Shown in pieces: positions 46,487-57,204 of a DNA stretch of 64,000 nucleotides (positions within the stretch are counted from its first letter, which is position 1; each line of letters starts with the position of its first letter). The stretch comes from Hirsutella rhossiliensis (Eukaryota; Ascomycota; Sordariomycetes; Hypocreales; Ophiocordycipitaceae): the NCBI RefSeq assembly GCF_020360975.1, contig NW_025408667.1, positions 4,712,001-4,776,000 of the forward strand. The letters are read 5' to 3'. The position numbers were made by a program, and so were the translations under genes. The notes beneath the pieces were generated by a model, which saw only the letters and a program-made list of their open reading frames with translations, was not told where the DNA came from and ran no database searches.

Positions 46487-49400
46487 AAGTACTTTACGCT
46501 CTTTATATATATAATAACTAGGATACGGTTTTATTATATATTAAAGGGTAAAACTAAGGTCTAAGATACCTTTAAGAAGCTAATATTAATACTAGAAACC
46601 TAGTATAAGATAAAACTAATTAACCTAGCTACTAATAGAGAAAAAGCCCTTTTAATAAAGGAGCTAGTTAAATTTATTAAAGGATTAAGTATTTAAGTCT
46701 TTTAGTTAGCTCTATCTACGCCTATATAGAATAGGTATATAGAAAGGTCTAGGGCTATAGTTAAAGAAAGGGCCCGGCTTATAAACCTAGACTCCTATAT
46801 CCTAGAGGAGCTTTAAACTAAGACCTACTATATAGTAGTATATTTACTTAACCGTACGCTACTTAGAGGATCTAATTATAGCTAGAGAAGCTTATATAAA
46901 CGATAGTAGACCTATATAAGAGACTATAACCCTTTATACGGCTATATTAAGTAAGTCTAGCCGAGTATAAATTACCTATATATCTTTAGCTATATAGCCT
47001 ACCTAATAATAAGTACTACGTTAGAGTATATAAAATTATATAAGACGTAGTCCCTGCTTAAGTAAAGAGCTTATATCGGTTACCTAGTAAGCTATAGATC
47101 GACCTATTAATATATTATATAGATACCTTCGATCCGCTAGACTAAACTCATAGTCTCGGCGAATATATAATTTAATAAGTTAATAATATACGATCTAAAG
47201 AGGGAAGAGGACGTAGAAGCCGTCTAGGTCTATATATACAATGTTCTTTATTAAATAGTAGCGATAGACGTCCCTAAAACGAAGATATAGAGGAAGTAGG
47301 AGTACGTAGTTACTTTAATAATAAGATAGATAACGGTATAACGCCGTATACCTTAGAGTTAATTATAGCACCCTTTATAAACGAGGCGATATAAGAAGTA
47401 CCGAATTTAAAGACTTCGATAAAGGCTATAATAGATAGTGCCTATATTTCGCCTCTAAGTACTTTAAATAGTAGGGTAAAAGAAGAAACCTCGCCCTCCC
47501 TACTAAGCTCTATTACTACTAGCGTAACCCTATAGGAGGTTACCTACTATAGGAGTAAGGACCTAGAGGTAGAAAACTTAAATATTATCTCGAGCCCTAC
47601 GCGGAACGACCGGGAGCCTTAGGTATTACTAGGCACGCCGATCCTAGATAGATTAAATAAGCCACCTATCGATCTAAGGGGTAGTACGCTCGAAGAGCTA
47701 TAATAGTTAGAATTCGAGGAGCTGTCTCTAGGGGGTAGGGAGAGCCCGACCCTAGAGTTATAATTATAACCCGAAAAACGACCCTATAAGGCGAGGGATA
47801 AGTCTTAAGGGATAAACCCCGCTAATATACTTAAGGGCAAGAGATAAAGGAAGCTAAAGAAGGCCTTTATTAATAATATTATTGCTAATACCTTAAAGTA
47901 TAGGCTTTATATTAAGGATATACCTCTTATACTAACCTCCTTTAAAGCCGCGATAGCTTTAAAATACGCCCCTTAATAGATAATAGGGATAGGGCGTAAA
48001 ATAGAGGACTAAATAACGCTCGAAATATAAACTAAGGTAGCTAGAAAGATAGTTAAAGAAGCCGGTTACTTTATAATCCCTTTATAATAGGTATATACGT
48101 ATAAACTTAATAAGTAGGGCTATGTTACCTACTTTAAGGCCTAGCTTATAGTCTATAGAGACTAAGAGCCGGAAGATAATAAAGATATATACGCGGTAAT
48201 ACTACGAGTAAGAACCTTTAAAGTACTAATAGCCCTCTACTACCTTAAAGACCTTAAAATAAAATAGTATAATATAAAAATAGCGTTTCTATATAATAAG
48301 CTTAAGTATACTATCTATTACTAGATGCTACTAGGCTACCTTAAGCCTAGGCTATACTTAAAGCTTCTTAAGGAACTATATAGGCTTTAAATCGCTTTAA
48401 GGCTATAGTTTAAGGAGCTCTTAAGCTTCTTTAAGAAGCTAGGCGCTTAATAACTTATTAAAGATACCTATATAATAACTTATAAAGGAGTTATTATCTT
48501 TTTCTTTATAGATAATATCGTAATAGTATATCTAAAAGAAAAGAAGGCTAAATAGGAAGAACTTTACGCTACTATTATAAAGGAATATACTATTAAATAT
48601 ATAAGGGAACTTTACTAGTTCCTAGGGATTAAAGTTATTAGGGATAGGGCCTAAAAGAAGCTTTAGCTCTCTTAAGCCTCGTATCTCTTAAAGATAGCTA
48701 AGAAATTCTATATTAAGGACGATAATTAGATCCTTAGCGTGCCTTAGATCTTAATAACGACCGAAAAGCTTAAGCTATATAAGAAGACGGCTATTAAGGA
48801 CGAGGTTTATTAATATCTCTCTTTAATTAGCTTAATTCTTTACCTAGCGATTTATACTAAACCTAACGGTACGTTCTTAGTTAGAAAACTAGTATATTTT
48901 AGCTATAACCTAGGCCTAAAGTATAGGAGAGAGGCTAGGAGATGCCTAGTATACCTTTATTATATAAGAGATCGCTATATCTGCTTCTTAGTTAAAGAAG
49001 CTAAACGTAGGTTCCTTTACGCTTTTAATTTATTTTTTATAGATAACTTAGAGACTTAAAAATCCTTATAGGGTTATATCTTCTTATTTCTAGGCGGACC
49101 TATTAACTAGAAGGCTATAGAATAAGCGACTATAACGACGTTGTCTATAGAGGCTAAATTACTAGCCCTATTAAGCGCGGCGAAGGAGTAAATATAATTT
49201 TCCCGGCTAATTAAAGAGCTTAATATTAAGGTAGAAGGCACTAATAAGCTATAGTACGATAACCTATAGACTATTAGGCTCTTAACTAAACTAAGCGCGA
49301 AGCTTAAAACGAACCTTAAGTATATTAATATCTATCGTTACTAGCTTCGATAAGAGGTTTAGGAAGAAAGACTCTAGATTATATAGATTAAGTCTATAGA

Positions 49401-49742
49401 GAATCCCGCTAATAAAATAATAAAGGCCCTTCCTTAGTAAAAGTATAAAGCTTTTATTAAGCAGCTAGGGATATAAGGGAGACTAGTAGTATTAATTAAA
49501 GTCGATATACTAGAGGATAGTTTTAATAGTATTACTACTTAGAAAGAGATATAGATACTCTCTAAGTATTACCTAGGCCTAGGATAGACCTATTATTTTG
49601 CTAGTATTAACTTATTAAAATGCTCCTAGTTATAATACTAAGGAAGATATTATAAAGAGTATCTTCCTTAACGGTAATAGCCTTACTTACTAGATATTTA
49701 ATAAGATTAAATAATTCGCTTATCTCTTTTAATTATTTACCT
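46487..49742 (+). pseudogene. pol: Copia C integrase-RT-RNase H (second part)
   Basis: Continues the frame from 39526. Integrase about 46500-46900 contains LVKFI-LGI-VFQLALSTP and ERSRAIVKERARL, then VYLLNRT. A linker follows to about 47850. RT about 47960-48640 contains AFLYNKL and the catalytic FFIDNIVI near 48504, the second Asp now Asn. RNase H about 48830-49450 contains YTKPNGTF, NPANKIIKALP (the remnant of the copia ADILTK motif) and the C-terminal end. TAA/TAG stops throughout. Confidence 0.85.
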
Positions 49743-49747
49743 TACTT

Positions 49748-50228
49748 TATCGCGAAGCGTGGCCTGATTTCGTAGTTCTCGGAGATATCCCTTAGTAAGA
49801 GGGACCAAGGAAGCTAAAAAACACCCGGTGTAGAAGAAGGAAGAAGGAGCTAAAAAGAGGTGCAGAAAGGAGGGTAGGGGTATAAGGGGAAGTAGAAGTG
49901 GCGATGGCTTCCTATAGAGGTAGCGAGAGATAAGACGGATATGCCGGCAACGGCTAGAAAGGAGGGGAAAAACCGGCAAAAAGCTCGGTAGTCGAAAGGA
50001 CATTAGTAGCTTCTTTAAGCAGGATCTTCTTTGTTAATTAAGATACTAGAAGGGTATAAAGAGGGCGTTAGATAGAGGAAGGAGAATTAAGGCAATATAA
50101 CAATCACTCCCCTACCTTTATTGCTGCTTCTATAAGAATCATATCTCTCTGCCCTGCCTATCCGACCCCTTACTCCTAATTTTACCTTCGTGTATTTTTA
50201 TGCACTTCTCGCATCTCTCTACGCGAGA
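49748..50228 (+). repeat. 5' LTR of copia B
   Basis: 481 bp. Followed at once by GTTATAAGCCCGGGAGG (50229-50245), the same anticodon-type primer site as copia C. Confidence 0.9.
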
Positions 50229-50245
50229 GTTATAAGCCCGGGAGG
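50229..50245 (+). promoter_or_regulatory. Anticodon-type primer binding site of copia B
   Basis: GTTATAAGCCCGGGAGG adjoins the LTR. The first 13 bases equal those of copia C, although the LTRs of the two families differ. Confidence 0.6.
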
Positions 50246-50364
50246 AATAGAATTCCTATACCTTCCGGCTACTATAAAAGGCACCTTCTTGCATCCTTTT
50301 ACCCCTCTTACTAGAAAAGCCGATTTTTAACCGACTTTTCTGCCCCCCCTCTTCTTTCGTAACG

Positions 50365-53300
50365 ATGACGAAAATCGACTCCTCTACCGTCCCGACGGTC
50401 TATAGGACGATTCTTATAGAGCCCTAAGATTAGGATAAGTAGGTAAAGGAGCTACGGGCTCGTATAGACAGAACTATCTATAATTTAGTCTTCTCTGATA
50501 AGCAGGACCCTCTCGAGCCCCCTCTTCGTCCTAGGGCAACGGACTTTATAGAGGGAGCTACCCTCTTCTCTAAGCTAACCTCTATATAACAGAGAGCTTT
50601 TTCTGCTACCTTAGGCGACTACGAGAGTCACCGAAAGGAATACCTTTACGAGACGAAGTTGCTAACGGCTGCTCGTACGGCGATAACGGAATCCGTTAGT
50701 GCCGTAAAGCTAATCTCTCTTCGAGAAGAAGAGACTCCTAGGTAGTGGCTTTTAAAGCTCGAGACCTTAATAGCTCCCTTAAGAGGTTATATAACTAACC
50801 GTATTAGGAAGACCTATACGGCCTACCTAGGAGCCTTTTCTGCTAGGAACCTACTAGCTTCTTTATAGCTAGCTAAGTAAGAAGAAATCCTCGAGGAAGC
50901 TAACTAATACTTCCTTATAAAAGCTCTTTCCGGCTAGTAGCTACGGGATATATCTCTGCTAATAAAGCCTATTAGTAACGGTTACTCGACTATCTTTCGA
51001 GAGGCTAGCCGGGAACTAGACGAAGAAGCTGCTAGAGTATAATAGTAAGCAGTCTTATTCCTTCGAGGCTAGCACTCGACCTAGACGGTTCGACCTGCAG
51101 CCCCTGTTGCTGCGGCCCCCGCTGCTGCTGCTGCGGCTGTTGCTCCTTCGGCTCCTCCTCCCTCGAGAGCCTCAACCCCGTCTTCAACAGCTGCCCCAGT
51201 CCCGGCCCCGGCTTCGCCTTTTGCACCGGGCCCGGTCCCGTCTATCAGACCGGCCCGACTAGTCCCCTAATAGACCTTTCAGTCCGTTAGTCGAAAAATC
51301 AGGGAACTAGTCGAAATCGAACCTCTTCGTTAATATTAGCAATAAGGGGTAAAAAGGGGGGGTTTTCAAGTAGACCTTCCGGACCGGGACGAGGATTCCT
51401 CGAAGAAACGAAAGAGGAGGAATCGACCTACCTACTAAGCATGCAAAAAGCCCTATCGGCTAGAGGACTGCTAGCAGGTCTTCGAGGAAAACCGACCTAT
51501 AGGAGTTAACCCTTTAAAGAGGCTATAAGAAACAGTACAACAGTCTCTTAAGGAGGACCCCTCGTTGCAGAAGAAGATAGACGAGATTCGGGTTGCTAAG
51601 AAATAGCAACCAACGCCGCTACCCTTATTTAAGCTATAAATTCGAGGAAAAATCGTTAGTATAGTAAATCCGGCCTTCGTCTTCCCTATAGATCAATAAG
51701 GCTAAGACCAACCGTTAGAGCCCTCCGATTATCCCCTACGAAAATCAGCTATCCTTAACTCTAGTGCTTCCCTCGATATATATAATACACTCTTACGATT
51801 CCGGTCCTTTAAGAAGGCACGAAAGGAATATCTTATTGCCGGGGAATTAACCGTACGGATAGAAGGATACGGAAGGGTGAATTTCACGATAAAATTACCT
51901 AATAGATCTATACGAATTCTTCGACGAAAAAGGGTAGCTTTTTGCCCTCGATTTTTAACGAGCCTGATTTCCTTCCGCCTTCTTCGAAAGGAAGGAATCT
52001 TCTAGGATACGACGTCTAAGCCTACGAGGCTAGTCTAGAAGAATTAGACTATTAGGCTTATCGAGGAAAAATTCGGTTAATTTATTCTCGAATTCCGACC
52101 TATCCTTAGGAAGGAACTACTCGAGAAGTTAGCTTTCCCTGCTAGGAGGGTAGGATCTAAGGACCCTCTTCTAGCAGCCTAAGGAGACGGTCTTCTTTAG
52201 CACGCACGACTTAGTCACCCGGGCCCCCTAGCTTTATATAAGCTAGGTCAATAATAAGGCGTACGAATAAGGGGCCTAAAGACCGTCGAATGCGAATACT
52301 GCGGCCAAGGAAAGACTAGGAGACGAATTTCTAGACGAACGCCTTTACGGCCGGACCAGCCGTGTAAGGAAATTTAGGTCGATTAGACCGACGTCTCGAG
52401 GGATTAGGAAAGCTTCGTTAGGGTAATGTTTTTCACAGACGCTTTTTTAGGGATAGTTTTCCCCTATTTCTTACGGACCTACCTAAGTAAGCATAATTAG
52501 TCTGCCCTCCGGGACTTCGTTAACTAGATAAAATCCTACTTTAGCTACGAGGTAAAGAAGATACGGTCTAACGGAGAGCTATTTACGAAGGATATCTTAA
52601 ATTAGCTACGAAAAAGGGGCATTTACCCCTCCCGTTAGCACCGAATACCTAGGCCTAGAACGGAGGGGCAGAAAGATCAGGGGGTGCTATGATAGAAAGG
52701 GCCCGTATAATAAGACTTGCTGCAAGGCTTCTATACGACCTTTAGAGGGAAGTCGTTGAGACCGCCTATTACCTTCGGAACCGGACCCTAAGGGACCCTA
52801 GGAGCCTAAGGGACTATAAGGACCCTAGAGGGACTACCTAAGGAATAGACTAGAAATCCCTATACGAGCTCTTTACGAAGAAGAGGGCCTCGCTAGCCTA
52901 CCTTCGTGCCTACGGCTATAAGGCATACGCAATGACTGCCGATGCACAGCTAAAAAGGAAGAAGAAAAGAAAGCTTAATCCTAGAGCCTTTATTAGTTAC
53001 CTCGTTAGTTATAATTCTATGAATATCTTCCGGATCTAGATTCCTCTTCTACGGAAGGTTATTTCGACTAGGGATATGATTTTCGACGAATCTAGCTTCT
53101 TCGACGGAAAGAGGGATCAATAGCCCCTCTTACTCTTACAACGTTAGCTAATTTAGAAGATCTAAATCCCCCCTTCCTAACAGTCTTAAGAAGAGGCCCT
53201 AGACGAGGTAACGGAAGAAGAAACCGACGTCGAAGCAGTCGAGGATAACGCCGACTTCGAAGAAGAAGAAGAGGAAGCTACTAGATTAGATGATCTAGAC

Positions 53301-55320
53301 GAAGAAGGAGACTATAGGAAAGCGGTAGAGCTAGAATACGCCTACCTACCTACGCCTCCTCCTACGTAAGAAGATCTAGAAGCAGCTTTTTTAGTTAGTC
53401 TTCCCGTCTCGACCCCTAAGGGGGTAGGAAAGGCACCTCTCTCGAAGGATTACTAGGCTGCCTTTTTATCCCTACTTCGAGAAGCAAAGGAAGGTATAGG
53501 GCCCGATATAAAAGAAGACTAGTTTCTCCCCTATTTCGATCGTTTTTCCGACTTCTACCTAACGCTAATAGAAGACGGTTCCTACGGAGCGTTTATAGTA
53601 GGCCGGCTTTTTAAGCTAGTATTAGTAAGGAAGGTATATAAAAGAGACCTCCCGGACCTACTAGCAAACCAGAAGCAGCTAGAAAGACACCCCTTTAGAG
53701 ACTAGTTTTTCTAGGCCTAGAAAGACCACCTAGCCTTATACGAAGAGATAGGGTCTTTCGAAGAGGTCCTTAAGGAAAAGGCAAGAGGAAAACAGGTCCT
53801 TAGCTATAAGTAGGTCTTTATCTATAAGACTAATAAACACGGCTTCCTTTAAAAGTATAAAGCCCGGCTAGTTGTCTACGGGAACTAGTAAGAAAAAGGG
53901 GATCTTCCTACTAGGGCAACTACCCTAGCAGGGATGTCTTTTCGGACCCTTATAGCTATAGTAGCAGAATTCGACCTCGAGCTCGATTAGATAGATACAG
54001 TTAACGCCTTTATTAACTGCCTACTCGAGGAAGAAGAAGTTATCTATATACGCCTTCTACTAGGCTTCTAATAGCTAGGAAAGGTTCTACGGCTTAGGAA
54101 AGCTCTATACGGATTACGAAGATTACCCCTTCTTTAGCAATAGCATTTAATAGGTTCCCTCGAAGCCCTAGGCTTTAAGAAAGTCCCTTAGGAACCGTAT
54201 ATAATATAGAAGGGTAAAATCACGGTCTTCTTCTACGTCGACGACATTATCTAGGCGTACCTAAAAGAGGAAGAAGCTGCTGCTAGGGAGGCTATACGAG
54301 GCCTGTAATAAAGGTATAAGATAACTAGGCTAGGGGAGCTAAAGTGGTTCCTAGGGATACGAATCCTTCGGAATAGGTCCTAACGGACTATCTAGCTTAC
54401 CTAGGACGCCTATATCGATAAGGTCGCTTATAAATTCCTCCTAATTCCCTCGATAAGAAGCTTCCTCTACGCCTATATTAGACGAAGAGCTTTTGCCTAA
54501 TCCGTCCTTTTAAGCTAGGGAGTAAGAGAAACACTAATATTAATAAAAGGTAGGCTCCCTGCTTTTTTTAGCTATTTCTACTAGACCGGATATCTCTTTT
54601 ACGGTCTCCCGGCTAGCTAGGCATAACTAGAATCCTAGCCCTAGGCATTAAGAAGCGGTAGACAGAGCAATCCTTTATCTCTATTTAACGAGATTATATA
54701 GTCTGCGCCTAGGAGGGCAGGAAAGGAAGAAATTAGCTGCCGAAATCTTCCTCTATTCGAGCGATTCGTCCTTTACGGACAATTCCTTAGATAGACAGAG
54801 CTTATAGGGGTATATTATATCCCTTTTTAGATGAACTATTGCTTAGAGAGCTTCGAAGCAGGCTACCGTTACGACTTCTAGTACGGAGGCAGAGCTACTA
54901 GCTCTTTTAGAAGCGTTAAAAGAAGCGATTTTCCTTAGCCGGCTACTAATATCGTTACGACTATAAATTCCGTCCCCGTTAGCTATAGAATGCGATAACA
55001 TATAGACTATATGAATTCTTACGGAGGAAAATAGTAAGCTATCGACCCGGCTACGGCATATCGATATCTACTAGCATTAGTTACGCTAAGAGGTCTAAAG
55101 GGGACTTATTTCCGTCCGTTAGGTTCTAACGGTATTAATAAAAGCCGACGGTCTTACGAAGCCCCTGCCGAAGTAGAAGCTAGCTGTCTTTTTATAGTAA
55201 ATTAGGCTAAAAGACGTTCGAGAGAAGCTATCCTTAGAAGCCCGCCTTAAGAGTCTACGAGAGGAGCTAATAGCACGTACGAGAAGGTAACGTCTATAGC
55301 CGAAGAAAAGGAAGAGGTTT
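50365..55320 (+). pseudogene. gag-pol: Copia B gag-pol, RIPed
   Basis: ATG at 50365 begins MTKIDSSTVPTVYRT. Gag runs to about 51480, with an Ala/Pro/Ser-rich linker at 51090-51240 and a C/H knuckle remnant ACKKPYRLEDC near 51440. Protease reads L-N-S-S-A-S near 51748 (usual D-S-G-A-S), so the catalytic Asp and Gly are both lost by G-to-A changes. Integrase about 52200-52900. RT about 53560-54500 retains FFYVDDII near 54231. RNase H about 54740-55050 retains SSFTDN and EAELLALL. TAG/TAA stops replace Trp and Gln codons, so it is inactive, but it is the best preserved copia here. Confidence 0.85.
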
Positions 55321-55574
55321 TTCCCTTTAGAGGGCCCCCTATTTTAATTGGGTTTTTCCCTTCTAAGAAGGCCCCCCTTTCTTATAGGACTTTCCCCTCT
55401 TTAGGCCCCTTTTTCCTTAAGTAGGTCTAAAAGAGCCTAGGGACCCGAAAGGGCCCCTGCTTTCCTCGAGTAAAGGGAGAAGTGCAGAGCTAAGAACCTC
55501 CTCTATACGCTTACTAGCCCGAAGCCGTATTAGCTATGCCCTTACTATAAGGGCAGGCCATAGCTAAGGGGGTA

Positions 55575-56060
55575 TGTCGCGAAGCGTGGCCTGATTTCGC
55601 AGTTCTCGGAGATATCCCTTAGCAAGAGGGACCAAGGAAGCTAAAAAACACCCGGTATAGAAGAAGGAAGAAGGAGCTAAAAAGAGGTGCAGAAAGGAGG
55701 GTGGGGGTATAAGGGGAAGTAGAAGTGGCGATGGCTTCCTATAGAGGTAGCGAGAGATAAGACGGATGTGCCGGCAACGGCTAGAAAGGAGGGGAAAAAC
55801 CAGTAAAAAGCTCGGTAGTCGAAAGGATATTAGTGGCTTCTTTAAGTAGGATCTTCTTTGTTAATTGAGATGCTAGAAGGGTATAAAGAGGGGCGTTAGA
55901 TAGAGGAAAGAAGGACAATTAAGGCAATATAACAATCACTCCCCTACCTTTATTGCTGCTTCTATAAGAATCATATCTCTCTGCCCTGCCTATCCGACCC
56001 CTTACTCCTAATTTTACCTTCGTGCATTTTCATGCACTTCTCGTATCTCTCTACGCGAGA
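55575..56060 (+). repeat. 3' LTR of copia B
   Basis: 486 bp, TGTCGCG...CTACGCGAGA. Keeps the TG start that the 5' LTR has lost. Confidence 0.9.
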
Positions 56061-56093
56061 TACTTACTTAATAAGACCGAGGTAAAGGGGGTA

Positions 56094-56382
56094 TATTAAA
56101 GGGAGTAGACTAACGGTTTAATCTATATATATATAAACTCTAGTAAAAGAGGTAGGTTAGATATAAGGACTTAAGTTAGGTATCGATATAGTAAAGGAAT
56201 CTTACCTTAATCGGGATATATAGGAATTAGCATTAATTTAAAGCTACTATAGGTCCTAGATTAATATCTATTTATATAAATACCCCCTTAATATTATATA
56301 GATAAATAGAAAATATATATTATCGTTTAGATTTAATTATACCTACCCTTATCCTTCCGCCCGCGCTCTTAGCTTAGTAAGA
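56094..56382 (+). repeat. 3' LTR of copia C (RIPed)
   Basis: 289 bp, TATTAAAGGG...AGTAAGA, the RIPed counterpart of 37230-37518. Followed by GTAGC, the RIPed target duplication. Confidence 0.9.
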
Positions 56383-56387
56383 GTAGC

Positions 56388-56935
56388 TATATTATTCTCT
56401 ATCTTAAGTAATCGATAGTTATAAAGAGCGTCTTATTATTACGACTAAAAGAGGACTTAAGATTAAATAGCTAGGTATAAGTAAATAAGGTTACTAAATA
56501 GTATTAGACTATAATACTATTAAATATAAGGTCTAGCTATAAGCTAATACTTATACGTAGTACCTTTAACCCTAAAAGGCAAAAAAAAAGGTTATATATA
56601 GACGCTATTAGCGCCTATAAAACAGTCTCCTAATTACCTATATAGCTTACTACTAGGCTAATACTCTTTTCTTTCCTCCTTTCCCTTTAAAAAGACACCT
56701 AAAAGGGAATCTATAATAGCCTATAACCTAAGGCTATTACGCGATGCCTACCTAGAGCTTTATCGCTACCTACCGCGTATATATTAAGTAGGTATTAAGC
56801 GTATAAGATAAGTGCTTATATTAAGCTTATTCTTTTATTTTATAAGCTAGCCGCCTTACTTCTTATACTCTTAAGCTCGTTTTAAAAAGGTATTAGCGGG
56901 CCCTATAAGAGACCGCTCTCCTATTAGCCCTTTTA
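56388..56935 (+). repeat. Inverted-duplication left arm, inner piece (RIPed)
   Basis: Near-perfect reverse complement of 57205-57741. Continues 37125-37229 once copia C is removed. No gene recognised. Includes A/T runs and a CAAAAAAAAAGG-type homopolymer near 56580. Confidence 0.85.
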
Positions 56936-57204
56936 TTAAGGGTAACCGGTAATTTAAGTTAGGCGGTTACTAGCTACTTTCCTACGACGCTTAATTAGTT
57001 ACTAGTAATTATAGCTAGGCGGTTACTAATATTATATAGCTACTATTAGTAAGCGCTTAAAGGTTACCGGAGCTTATACGCTACTAGCAATCTCTACTTA
57101 GTAGTTACTAGCACCCTTATAATCCGGATACTTAGTTACTAGTTATAAGCTATTCTTTAGATTACTATTACTAGTAATATATAAGCTATTCGCTACCGGT
57201 CCTA
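56936..57204. other. Spacer of the inverted duplication
   Basis: 269 bp with several degenerate copies of GGTTACTAG (for example near 56962, 56990, 57022, 57104 and 57133). No gene recognised. Confidence 0.6.

Larger units (their letters stand above)
49748..56060 (+). mobile_element. Ty1/copia element B, complete, moderately RIPed
   Basis: 6313 bp. LTRs at 49748-50228 (481 bp) and 55575-56060 (486 bp), flanked by perfect TACTT duplications (49743-49747, 56061-56065). The 3' LTR begins TGTCGCG and the 5' LTR TATCGCG (one TG-to-TA change); both end CGCGAGA. Polypurine tract AGCTAAGGGGGTA before the 3' LTR. Full-length relative of copia A; RIP is weaker than in the sequence around it, so it is younger than copia C. 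Confidence 0.95.
37230..56382 (+). mobile_element. Ty1/copia element C, hosting two nested elements
   Basis: LTRs of 289 bp at 37230-37518 and 56094-56382, flanked by the 5-bp duplication GTGGC (37225-37229) and its RIPed form GTAGC (56383-56387). Removing gypsy N (39527-46481 plus one GTAAA) and copia B (49748-56060 plus one TACTT) leaves about 5.9 kb with a continuous copia-type gag-pol. The 5' LTR and leader to about 37870 are un-RIPed; the rest, including the 3' LTR, is heavily RIPed. A GAGGTAAAGGGGGTA polypurine tract precedes the 3' LTR. Confidence 0.9.

Noticed and set aside
49737..50003. 88-codon minus ORF
   Set aside because: Lies wholly in the copia B 5' LTR and its flank; the low-complexity Leu/Pro/Ser composition comes from a purine-rich LTR.
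51032..51226. 64-codon minus ORF, Gln/Pro-rich
   Set aside because: Antisense shadow of the Ala/Pro-rich linker of copia B gag.
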